Part shown: positions 1 through 8,698 of the stretch, piece by piece | Position numbering within the stretch: position 1 is the stretch's first letter | Layout: every line of letters begins with the position of its first letter | NCBI GenBank assembly: GCA_017979445.1 | Contig: CM030719.1 | Coordinates: 24,915,996-24,979,995 of the forward strand | DNA: 64,000 bases | From: Akebia trifoliata | Taxonomy: Eukaryota; Streptophyta; Magnoliopsida; Ranunculales; Lardizabalaceae | Direction: 5' to 3' | Notes under the pieces: model-generated | Seen by the model: the letters and a program-made list of their open reading frames with translations, nothing else | What the model was told of the DNA's origin: nothing | Database searches by the model: none | Translations under genes and position numbers: made by a program

Positions 1-265
1 TGGCGAATAATCCGTCGAAAAATCCCATGTTGCATGCTGATCTCGACGCTGGTATGCTGTTATAGGCTGATCTCGACGATTAGCCTGCTGTTCTAAGCTG
101 ATCTCGACGACTAGTCTGCTGTTATAGGCTGATCTCGACGATTTCACCTGCTGATCTCGACGATTTAACCTGCTGATCTCGACGTTAAGCTGGTGATCTC
201 GACGTTGAGCTGCTGTTGAGCTCGACGTTATCCTGCTGTTTTAAAACAGCAAGGCCGATCTCGAC
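1..265 (+). repeat. CTGATCTCGACG minisatellite, element 1
   Basis: About ten irregular units carry the core CTGATCTCGACG, spaced by roughly 20-40 bp of CTGCTGTTATAGG-like filler. Copies drift between CGACG-CTGG, CGACG-ATTAG and CGACG-TTAAG types. A matching but re-arranged array lies at 46085-46375 in element 2. Element 3 lacks it. Copy number and order differ between the two elements, as expected for a slippage-prone array. Confidence 0.8.
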
Positions 266-870
266 ATGTGCCGGATGAGTTCGATTATTGGCCGCGGCAT
301 ATAATCTGTCTCACAAAATTATCTTGGGTTTTTTTTTAAGATCAATTTGTTTTCTAAAAAAGGGGGAAAATCAAAATAAAAAAAAAATAAAGAGTAGAAA
401 GTTTTTTTAAAAAAAGGGAAGTTTAAAAAATAATGAAATCAAATTTTTTTAATGTTGCTAATGGCAACATATGCTCAGGTTAGTTTGTTTCTTGAATTTC
501 CTTGATTGGGCTCAACTTATTTTTTTTAAAAAAATTAAAAAAAAAAAAAAATGATGAACAAAGCCATCCTCTTTATTTCATTGATCATTATTATACCCTT
601 AATTCGAAATTCTTAGAAATTTTGAATTATTTTTGGTCGCCCCAAAATAATCTTGATTGGACTATAAAATTTATCAAATCATTGCGATGATCGGGTCTAA
701 TTGATTGCCACATACCATATATGTGCATGTTTAAATCGTGAAGCGGACCATATTATTAATTCATGATAATTGCCTATTTAATATGCCATAATATCATTGG
801 GAATGCATGTTTGATGTTGGTCATAATGTTGATCATGATTAAATGTTTATGTGATTGGAATGGTGCTTAT
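266..870 (+). other. A/T-rich 5' internal region, no gene
   Basis: Runs of A and T (for example 330-560) followed by AT-rich sequence that matches 46390-46950 in element 2. The short open frame at 502-690 is not conserved in the other copy, and I see no coding signal. Confidence 0.6.
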
Positions 871-1790
871 ATCCATATAATTCATGTTATAATGATTGGT
901 TTGATTAGGCCATGGGCCCATTTGTTTGAAAAGGCCCCGGGCACACCCCACCCTACTTTGCACACACTACATGCACGTTTACCGCTTTACTCACTTACAC
1001 GTCCCATTTAGCCAACGTGGCACTAGTGCGTGGCCCGGTCTCTTCGGAGATGCGACGTCATTCATGAAACCCACAACTCCAGTCACGTACCTTAGGGTAT
1101 ATCAAACTGGGGGTATTAATACCGTCTGATCAGGTGATTCTGAGAGATATATTGATGCACCCAGGCTGGGGTGACCTGAACCTTTGTCCTATTGTAAGCC
1201 ACACAATCACATGTCCCGATTGCCAGCGTAGTACTAGTACGTGGTCGGTCCCCTCGTGGGATGCCAAACCATTTATGAAAGCTACAACTCTTGACTTGTA
1301 CCCGTAGGTATAAAAGGTAATCTAAGTATATCAATTGCACTTCTTGGTCAAAATCGGTACCTAAGCAAGATCTTGCCCCGCTGTACCCTACTGTACGAGG
1401 GGGATAGACTACGTCTATTCTAGACGAGAGGTATTTAAGTGGGCCCTTGCTCAGCATTGTGCGCCACCTCTCAACTGGAGATCGAACTGGTTGTTTTTGG
1501 CTTCAGAGAGGTGAATTGAGGTTTTAGATTATCACCTATACGGTATATCAAACCAAGTCACCACGTATTGAAAGGTATATAGGTGTGCTTGGGCAAGGGT
1601 GGCCAGATAAAAATGCATTGCACGTAGTAAGCTTAGAGTCTAGAAACCTTCCCAGTAGGTCACGACTCGAACTTATCGTGGGTGTTCCCGGGTTGTTTAT
1701 TGAATGAATGCCTGTTGTTGGATGAATGTTTGTGAGTGATATAAATGTTGAGATCAAAGTGTATGATTGTCCTCAAGGATCAAAAATTTA
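870..1790 (+). other. Conserved non-coding block, copy 1 (contains an internal diverged duplication)
   Basis: This block is nearly the same in all three Tat/Ogre-like elements (here, 38600-39380 and 46950-47850). In element 3 the flanks on both sides do not match. It holds an internal diverged tandem duplication: about 975-1110 resembles 1186-1325 (both have a CACGTCCC/CATGTCCC segment, GCCA(A/G)CGT, CACTAGTGCGTGG/TACTAGTACGTGG, then a TCATGAAA/TTATGAAA segment and a GTATA-containing end). Sense frames are broken by small indels between copies. A 113-codon antisense frame (1116-1457) is open here and in element 2 but not in element 3. I regard the block as non-coding, with an unknown role. 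Confidence 0.6.
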
Positions 1791-1929
1791 TTTTCAAAAA
1801 TTAAAATGGGTGCACCGATCCAATAAAAAAAAATCCATTATTTTACAATAATGACCCAGTCCATCCCGATCCAACAATCATGGTGGACCGGGCCATTTAA
1901 ATCAAAATGAAAATCGAATTTTCAAAGAA

Positions 1930-2165
1930 GAAAAAAGAAAGTATTTTCTAGGAAAAAAGGTTTCCCAAAAGAAGTGTTTTCCAGAAAAAGTGTTATTCTC
2001 TAGAAAAAATGTTTTCTAAGAAAAAAATGCTTTCTAGAAAATATTTTCCATAAGAACAAGATTTTCCAAGAGAAAATGTTTTTCAAATAAAAACTATTTT
2101 TCAAAGAAAAAATGTTTTTTAGAAGAAAATATTTTCCAAAAGAAAAGAAAATGAAGGAAAAATGA
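1930..2165 (+). repeat. GGAAAA/TTTTCC low-complexity tract
   Basis: Alternating GAAAA(A) and TTTTCC segments with a loose 17-20 bp rhythm and many short inverted matches. The matching tract in element 2 (47985-48215) differs in length and order. The antisense open frame here is rich in Phe, Lys and Ser only because of composition. Confidence 0.7.
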
Positions 2166-2930
2166 TATATATTTGCATGAAAAATTATTGAAATATGTTT
2201 GAAGTTGTTATTCAATGAAAACATTATTTGTCAATATTTTTCAAGAGTGCAGTAAAATTATTTTTCTTTTGAATAATCATTAAATGGATGAACTTTTTAA
2301 TGGATTGGTGCACAAAATTCAATAAAATCTCAGGGTTCATTTAAAATGTTATCAAGGGGGTGACACTGAAATTGGTTAAATTCATCTTCAAAGAAGTTTA
2401 AAGGTTATCATTGTATCTAAGCTCAATCGTCCATCGTCTAGGTAGGGTTGTAAATCCGATCAATTAGAGTAAACGTCAATATCAAGTCAACAGTCAGAAA
2501 TGACCTCAAAATTTCTCAACATCATCCAATTGTTCTTTGAAAATCATAAGTACTTCAATCCTACCGGTTGTAAGTAATGTCTCAGTTCTCATCAAGCCCG
2601 TTTTGGGTAGTCTTGAGTTTTCATGGGTCATTTGGGTTAGCTGGAGTCCTTTTTTCTAGCAAGGTCATGTCTTCCTTATATTGAGCCTACTCTTTCTTAT
2701 TGAGTCAAGTTAGTTCGTCGAGTTTATAGAGGTGTCTGTCGCCCCTTCTGAATTGATCGTACAAAAGAAATTTTTGAATATCTCGAGTGCATTAACGAAT
2801 TAACTAATAATCTAGATTCAAAGACAAGAAGATAAGAGTTGGGCTCAAGAAAGCATAGGTCATTGACCTCGGAACAGAAATAAATTCCTAAAGAGATTCA
2901 AATAGAAACCATCTTATCTCTAGAGGAACA
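2166..2930 (+). other. Internal region between the low-complexity tract and the pol relic
   Basis: AT-rich sequence matching 48225-49040 in element 2 at a moderate to high level. It holds no open frame of note and I recognise no gag motif. It may be decayed gag/protease sequence, but I cannot show that. Confidence 0.4.
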
Positions 2931-2934
2931 CAAG

Positions 2935-3822
2935 GGATAATGAATTTTCTCAGAAATTTCAAAAGACTTGTTCGTGTGATCATATGAGGGTATGTTAGGT
3001 ACAAGCTTGAGTGTTGTTCAACATGGACTAGATACTCGTCTATATCAATGGAATCAAAGAAGATGTTATAAAATGTACCAGTGCTATCCTCACTACATCT
3101 TGAGTTGCAAATCACATATTATCAATCGATATGGGGATACCTTTTGAACTGATTTCTGATAATGGGTCGTACTTCAAAGCATAAATCATTACTCTGTGAT
3201 CAAAGTTGAAGATCCGGCATCACACATTATCTCTCTACCGTCCTCAGATTAATGAAAAGGTTGAAGCAGCTAGTAAAAAAATCTCAAAACAATCATCAAG
3301 ACAATGCGTCAATCACACCAGGATTAGTTAGAGAAGTTACCATTCACACTAGGGGCACATCATACTTCAATACAGTCTTCCACTGGAGCTATTCCCTACT
3401 TTCTAGTGTATGATATGGAAACAATCTTACCAGTTGAAATGTAAATTCTGTCTCTCAGGGTCTTGTTGGAAAATCATTTGTTAGAAACAGATTGGGTTCG
3501 TCAGCAGTATGAAGAATGAAACTTGATAGAAGAAAACGAGTTAAAGCCCTGTACCATGTGCAAACTTATCTAAGAAGAGTCACCCGTGCATTGGACAAAA
3601 AGGTCAAAGCTCATCATTTACAAGTCAAGCATTTAACTATCAGACTTCAAAGAAAATTGAACACTCCTCCTCGACTATAGGAGAAAGTCTGAATCCAATT
3701 GGAGAAATTCATTCATTAAGGAAATATTACCAGGAAAGGCTGTCAAACTTCAAGATCATGATGGAATCGAGTTACCAGAACCAACCAACCTTGACCAAAT
3801 CAAACGGTACTACATTTAAGGA
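2935..3822 (+). pseudogene. pol relic: pre-RT motif joined to integrase core and C-terminus, element 1
   Basis: Conceptual translation in shifting frames shows two pieces of a Ty3/gypsy polyprotein. At about 2940-3010 lies a decayed version of the segment that precedes RT in Tat elements (in element 2 it reads NFEDLFTWAYEDM). About 100 bp later come integrase core motifs, with GIPFELISDNGSYFK at about 3133-3180 (the second catalytic Asp lies in SDNG), a decayed PxxNG-type segment near 3240, and the TGA(T/I)PY...VYDME stretch near 3385. The integrase C-terminus follows (KALYHVQTYLRRVT near 3545; ELPEPTNLDQIKRYY at about 3773-3819). RT and RNase H, normally more than 1.5 kb, are missing. Several stops and frameshifts are present. 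Its job in the parent was strand transfer of retroelement DNA; this copy cannot make a working enzyme. Confidence 0.75.
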
Positions 3823-3969
3823 GGCCATCTTTGGCCGGATCAATTCTCCTGTTACCCAATTCAATATATCCTTTCTCAACCCTTTCGCAGCCTTTTCAAA
3901 AAGAAAAAAATTATGCCTTCTTCTTTCTTAGCCCGATCACCTAACCTAAGGGAGGGAAAAATTTGAACT

Positions 3970-4042
3970 ACGTTTTGGTCTGATCCCAAAATGTTGGGGT
4001 ACGTAGGCAACCTGAGAAATTACTTCAGGCCCGACCACATCA
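3970..4042 (+). other. Conserved post-pol box (GGGGTACGTAGGCAACCTGA), element 1
   Basis: A sequence just after the integrase C-terminus is kept in all three elements (also 50083-50155 and 40793-40879). Its core is GAACTACGTTTT...CTGATCCCAAAA...GGGGTACGTAGGCAACCTGA...TTCAGGCC. Element 3 has an A-rich insertion in the middle but keeps both halves. It may be the old polyprotein end or a cis signal. Confidence 0.6.
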
Positions 4043-4319
4043 ATAAAAAAAATCTATTTCCCCACACAATAAGAAATGAAAAAAATTCAAAAGAAAAAAA
4101 TTCAAATGGGGAAGAAAATTTAAAGAAAAAGAAATAATTTAAAAGGAAATGCCACACAAGGGGCATTTGGGTTTTTGAGCCTCAAAATTCCTTTCTTTTT
4201 ACCCAGTCCCAAGCCTACCTATAAAAGTCCTCCTAAGTACCGTGTGAAAAGTCAAGAGCAAAGCATGATCAGACAGTAAATTCTAGAAGTTCAAAGGAGA
4301 AGAAAAAGATAAGTGAAAA

Positions 4320-4545
4320 GACCTGCTAAGTTGAAAACCCGAAAAGGGCGACTTAGGCAAAAATTAAGGCAAGCTCGCAAGGTTGAAAATCTGAAAGGAC
4401 AACTTTGGCAACAATTAGAGCAAAGAAAAGAGAAGAGCTCGCTAGATCGAAAACTTGAAAAGACGATCTAGGCAAAAGCTAGAGCAAGCTCGCTAGATTG
4501 AAAACCTGAAAAGGCGATCTAGGCAAAAGTTAGAGCAACAAAGAA
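4320..4545 (+). repeat. Hairpin-repeat array with covarying 8-bp stems, element 1 (4 units)
   Basis: Four units, 51-64 bp apart, each have a stem, a GAAAAC(C/T)(C/T)GAAAAGG-like loop and the complementary stem. Stems: CTAAGTTG/CGACTTAG (4326-4333 with 4349-4356), CAAGGTTG/CAACTTTG (4378-4385 with 4400-4407), CTAGATCG/CGATCTAG (4442-4449 with 4464-4471) and CTAGATTG/CGATCTAG (4493-4500 with 4515-4522). All pair over 8 bp, allowing at most one G-U. The units differ from one another on both sides of the stem, so the pairing has been kept while the sequence changed. The array lies between the pol relic and the 33-bp array. Confidence 0.7.
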
Positions 4546-5316
4546 AAACAGAAGAAAATCCCAAGCTGAGAGCGGTCCGAGCTGAAAACATCAGAAGTCC
4601 GAATAATCAAGCTCAATACTTAGCTTAAACCAGGCATAGACTCAGAAGCCACAAGTATCTTGTCTATGATCGATCTGAAAATGTTTACTTCCCTAAGTGA
4701 ACCAAGGGGGATAAGGGTGAATTCTATGATGAAACTCAAAAAGGAAATAATTTTTGTACTCTTAAGCCTGACTCAAAAACCTTCAATAAAATTAATCAAA
4801 ATTAAAAGTTGAGTCTTTATTGCGCTTGTGGTAATCAATTATTTCAAACCTTCATACAAAGGGCATTTTCTTTCTTTTTTAATGTAACTTTTCCCCCTTA
4901 TACTAGGGGCATTTTTTTTTATGATGTGTTCAATTATTTTCAAGGCCATGGTCATTGTCAAACTAGGGGCATTTTGTCTTCGAGCAATGTTAATCCTAAA
5001 AAAATAATAGGAACCCCAAAGTAAGGTTACCCTCTTGATAACAGTTCTTTCGAAAAACTTTTGAGGTTCAAAAGAAATAAAAACTCAGGTTTTAAATTCA
5101 TAAAACTTTTTGATAAATCCTTGAGGTTCAAACAAAAGCATATTGGATCTCACATAGGAGATATAACATTCTTTCGTTCTCCAGATTCTTTTCCAGATTC
5201 AATCATTCTTGGAATCAATCATTCCTCTTCTAGATTCATTATCTTCCAGATTTATTCGTTCTCCGATTCGTTTTAATCAGTTTTCTCCAAAATTCATTCA
5301 TTCCTTTGCCAGTTTT
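4546..5316 (+). other. Post-pol spacer with PPT-like AGGGGCAT motifs
   Basis: Non-coding. It contains AAACTAGGGGCATTTT (about 4960-4975) and ACTAGGGGCATTTT (about 4902-4915), and just upstream an ACAAGGGGCATTTG motif (about 4157-4170). All resemble the real polypurine tract next to the LTR (AAAGAGGGGCATC). The equivalent spacer in element 2 (50671-51441) keeps diverged versions. Confidence 0.55.
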
Positions 5317-6240
5317 GCTCAGTCTCCGCCAAGGGTTATCTTGGATTTTGTTCAGTCTCCGCCAAGGGTTATCTTAGATTTTGCTCAGTTGCCGCCAAGG
5401 GTTATCTTGGATTTTGCTCAGTTTCCGCCAAGGGTTATCTTGGATTTTGCTCAGTTGCCGCCAAGGGTTATCTTGGATTTTGCTCAGTCTCCGCCAAGGG
5501 TTATCTTGGATTTTGCTCAGTTGCCGCCAAGGGTTATCTTGGATTTTGTTCAGTCGCCGCCAAGGGTTATCTTGGATTTTGCTCAGTCTCCGCCAAGGGT
5601 TATCTTCGATTTTGCTCAGTTGCCGCCAAGGGTTATCTTGGATTTTGCTCAGTCTCCGCCAAGGGTTATCTTGGATTTTGCTCAGTTGCCGCCAAGGGTT
5701 ATCTTGGATTTTGCTCAGTCTCCGCCAAGGGTTATCTTGGATTTTGCTCAGTTGCCGCCAAGGGTTATCTTGGATTTTGCTCAGTCTCCGCCAAGGGTTA
5801 TCTTGGATTTTGCTCAGTTGCCGCCAAGGGTTATCTTGGATTTTGCTCAGTCGCCGCCAAGGGTTATCTTGGATTTTGCTCAGTCTCCGCCAAGGGTTAT
5901 CTTGGATTTTGCTCAGTTGCCGCCAAGGGTTATCTTGGATTTTGCTCAGTTGCCGCCAAGGGTTATCTTGGATTTTGCTCAGTCTCCGCCAAGGGTTATC
6001 TTGGATTTTTCTCAGTTGCCGCCAAGGGTAATCTTGGATTTTGCTCAGTCTCCGCCAAGGGTTATCTTGGATTTTGCTCAGTCTCCGCCAAGGGTTATCT
6101 TGGATTTTGCTCAGTTGCCGCCAAGGGTTATCTTGGATTTTGCTCAGTTGCCGCCAAGGGTTATCTTGGATTTTGCTCAGTCTCAGCCAAGGGTTATCTT
6201 GGATTTTGCTCAGTCTCCGCCAAGGGTTATCTTGGATTTT
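5317..6240 (+). repeat. 33-bp tandem array, 28 units, element 1
   Basis: The array is exactly 28 x 33 bp. Units start GCTCAG(T)(C/T) and contain CCAAGGGTTATCTTGG, a 5-bp inverted repeat with a 6-base loop, followed by ATTTT. Two main subtypes alternate (CAGTCTCCGCC and CAGTTGCCGCC). Because 33 is a multiple of three, one or more frames stay open across the array, giving an 11-residue repeat (AQSPPRVILDF). I treat this as an accident of period. It lies in the region before the 3' LTR, where Tat/Ogre elements are known to carry hypervariable tandem repeats. Confidence 0.95.
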
Positions 6241-6582
6241 GCTCAGATACCACCGAGGGTTTTCTCGGAATTATGCTCAGATACCGCCGAGGGTTTTCTC
6301 GGAATTATGCTTAGATACCGCCGAGGGTTTTCTCGGAATTATGCTCAGATACCGCCGAGGGTTTTCTCGGAACTATGCTCAGATACCGCCAAGGGTTATC
6401 TTGGAACAATGCTCAGATACCGCCGAGGGTTTTTCTCGGAATTATGCTCAAATACCGCCGAGGGTTTTCTCGGAACTATGCTCAGATACCGCCGAGGGTT
6501 TTCTCGGAATTATGCTCAGATACCGCCGAGGGTTTTCTCGGAACTATGCTCAGATGCCGCCGAGGGTTTTCTCAGGAACTAT
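6241..6582 (+). repeat. 34-bp tandem array, 10 units, element 1
   Basis: Ten units of 34 bp plus two single-base insertions. The inverted repeat is now CCGAGGGTTTTCTCGG: both stem halves and the loop differ from the 33-bp class, and pairing is kept. The 34-base period rotates the reading frame at each unit. One unit (from 6377) carries the CCAAG...CTTGG version inside the 34-bp frame. The same hybrid occurs in element 2. Confidence 0.9.
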
Positions 6583-6680
6583 GCTCAGATTATTTTCAAA
6601 TTATGCTCAGATTATATTCAAATTATGCTTAGTTTATACTCAGATTATGCTAAATTTATGCTCAGGTTTTACTCAGTTTC
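6583..6680 (+). repeat. Degenerate 22-bp units (GCTCAGATTATATTCAAATTAT)
   Basis: About four decaying units that look like the 34-bp unit without its hairpin segment. They are followed by 6681-6937, which matches the same stretch in elements 2 and 3 (the CAGGGAGAATT and GATCTGACAC segments) and leads into the polypurine tract. Confidence 0.75.
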
Positions 6681-6937
6681 ACACAGTGCACACACTTGCA
6701 CATTTGCATTTTTTAGTCAGGGAGAATTCTCTAAAATTCAAGGATCTGACACCGTCAGTGAGAGTTTGCGCTCAAGGACCTGACAACCTTTTGATTCGGG
6801 GAGAGCTTTACTCAAGGATCCGAACACCTTGACAAATTGCTAAATCAGGCTGCAAAATGAACTGTCACTAGCTTTGGCATTCGGATATCGCACTATCTAC
6901 CAAAATAGATTTGCTATCTAGTTTGCTTCAACCCTCT

Positions 6938-6953
6938 GCCAAAGAGGGGCATC
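6938..6953 (+). promoter_or_regulatory. Polypurine tract, element 1
   Basis: GCCAAAGAGGGGCATC lies directly before the LTR start TGTAGACACC. Retroelement plus-strand DNA synthesis starts from such a tract. The same sequence precedes the 3' LTRs of element 2 (about 53355-53370) and element 3 (about 43321-43336). Confidence 0.85.
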
Positions 6954-7761
6954 TGTAGACACCCCATTTTTGCATCCGCCTGATTAATCAACTCGTCAAC
7001 CCGATCGCAAGGATTCCCAATGATGGATGTGTATTCCATTGCTTTACTTTGTTACCAGATTTGTTTCAGAAATCCAGATGAGGTATCTCGAATTGACAAA
7101 ACCTTAGAAACCACGCTACGCTAGGAAAAGTACGACCCCAGAAACATAGAAATCATCATCTTGCAGACCAAAAAGAAGCTTCACGATAAAAATCACTAAA
7201 AATTACCAAATTACCAAAATACCCCTAACCTCAAAAAACCCTTAGAGCCTACGTTACGCTTAGGAAAACCCATTCGAACACATAAAATGACAAATCGGAA
7301 CCAAATAAATCATTTCACCAATTTTAACAGAATTTGACAAAATTACGAAAATGCCCCTCATAAAGTTCACAACCATTTCACACAAAAAATTTCATAAATA
7401 ACAAAAAACTAATATTTCCATTGAATTCCTTACGAAAAACCGATTCTAAAACATCCTAGAACATTAAAAACTGACTTAAAACGTGAAAAGTCCTCTCCGG
7501 GGGCAAAACGGTAATTTCACAATTTTCATGATAAAAAATTCCGAAATTAATAAATAAACATTAAATTATTAAAAATTTAAACATTAATGAAATTAATTTA
7601 AAATTTTGAACCTAAAAAATCGATCAATCAGACTTTCGGGTAAAATTGTTGAGGGTTCGTGGGATATTTCTTTAAGGACCCCTCCATTTGGGGGTCCAAA
7701 GAATTAAAGATATTTTAGAGGGGGGTTCTCCCAAAATTAAAAGTAAATCAAGCAAGACTGA

Positions 7762-7883
7762 AGTCAAGGTATTAAAGTCAATCAAGTGAAACTGAAGTCA
7801 AAATTAAAGTCAATTAAGCAAGACTGAAGTCAAAATATTAAAAGTCAATCAATTAAGACTAAAGTCAAAACATTAAAAGTCAA
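7762..7883 (-). promoter_or_regulatory. W-box-like cluster in LTR U3 (8 x TTGACT)
   Basis: Eight AGTCAA (TTGACT on the other strand) lie within about 122 bp, some 200-320 bp upstream of the TATA box. TTGAC(C/T) is the core site of WRKY transcription factors. The same count is present in the LTRs of elements 2 and 3. Function is inferred only from the motif. Confidence 0.5.
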
Positions 7884-8085
7884 TCAAATAAGACCAAAAG
7901 TCATAATAGAATTATAATTGATTAATAACTCTATCTAATAGAGTTCTAACTTAAAAATAATTCTACCTAAAACAATTCTAATTAAAACGTAATTCTACCT
8001 AAAACAAGTCAAACTAAAACACAACTCTAATTAAAAGATCTCTAATTAAACACTAACTCTATCCAAATCAACCCCTAAAAACATC

Positions 8086-8093
8086 TATAAATA
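8086..8093 (+). promoter_or_regulatory. TATA box of element 1 LTR
   Basis: TATAAATA followed by GAGGTGCTCACACC. The same box occurs in every LTR of this family, at 34779-34786, 36645-36652, 44496-44503 and 54501-54508. Confidence 0.75.
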
Positions 8094-8698
8094 GAGGTGC
8101 TCACACCCTATTTTCGTATCAAATAATAAACCCTAAGAGAAGTAGGTCTAGAAGACCCCATAGCCCCCATAAACCCTAGTTTTGGAGCCCCAACTCCTTA
8201 GCTAACATCCCTCCTTCAATTTTAGTCTAGAAAACACCCAAAAGCCTTCTAAAAACATCCCCAAATCCGCAACGAACTTGAAGAGTTCAGATTCAAAAAC
8301 AAGGAGATACCTTGCCTCGGAGATCCGAAGTCAAATCCGGAAGTAGAACGAAGCAAGGGAGTACGGTACAAGGAGTTCTTTTTGTCAGATCTGAGGGAAC
8401 CAAGTCCTTGCCATCGGAAAGGTAAACCTTTTATTTTTATTTATTTTCTTATCTAGGTTTTAGCAATGTAATTTACTTGGGAATTTAGTAGAGACCGGCT
8501 TTGGCCAGGCGGGGTTGGTGCCTAACACCTTCCAACCCCGTAACGTGATCCCCGAATTCAGTTTTTTTTTGTTTTAGATTAGTTTTTATCCGTTTAGAGT
8601 CATTGATCGGTTCCTAGACCGTAATAACTAGGTGGCGACTCCCAAACTTCAAGGGTCAAAAGCGGATCCGTGCACCCCGCGGATCGAGGGCGCTTTCA

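Larger units (their letters stand above)
1..8698 (+). mobile_element. Element 1: non-autonomous Tat/Ogre-like Ty3/gypsy LTR retrotransposon, 3' part
   Basis: The left edge of the window cuts this element, so its 5' LTR and PBS are not visible. What is seen, in order: a GATCTCGACG-type minisatellite, a 0.9-kb conserved non-coding block, a relic of pol (pre-RT motif plus integrase), a hairpin-repeat array, a 33/34/22-bp tandem array, a polypurine tract and a 1745-bp LTR. The whole interval is collinear with 46070-55110 of element 2, which has both LTRs and a TSD; this is why I assign both to one family. The Tat/Ogre assignment rests on the related elements' PBS (TGGCGACTCCACTGGGGA), the LTR start TGTAGACACC and the tandem-repeat-rich region between pol and the 3' LTR, known for this lineage. 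There is no intact gag or pol. Bases after the LTR (ATAAT) should be one copy of its TSD; the other lies outside. Confidence 0.85.
6954..8698 (+). repeat. 3' LTR of element 1 (1745 bp)
   Basis: It runs from TGTAGACACC to GGGCGCTTTCA. It is closely related over its full length to LTRs at 33647-35388 and 53371-55110 and somewhat less so to the two LTRs of element 3. The U3 holds a dense cluster of AGTCAA motifs and repeats of an AATTCTACCTAAAAC unit. There is a TATA box at 8086-8093. The 3' part has the GGTGCCTAACACCTTCCAA motif common in LTRs of this lineage. Confidence 0.95.

Noticed and set aside
5317..6582. Regular short repeats that might suggest a CRISPR array
   Set aside because: Units are head to tail without unique spacers, in a plant retroelement, with no cas genes.
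5209..6783. A 524-codon open frame with an 11-residue repeat (AQSPPRVILDF), as if a repeat protein
   Set aside because: It is open only because the 33-bp period is a multiple of three. In element 2 the same frame has stops (TTTTGCTTAG), and in the 34-bp part the frame rotates at each unit. No sign of selection on the protein.
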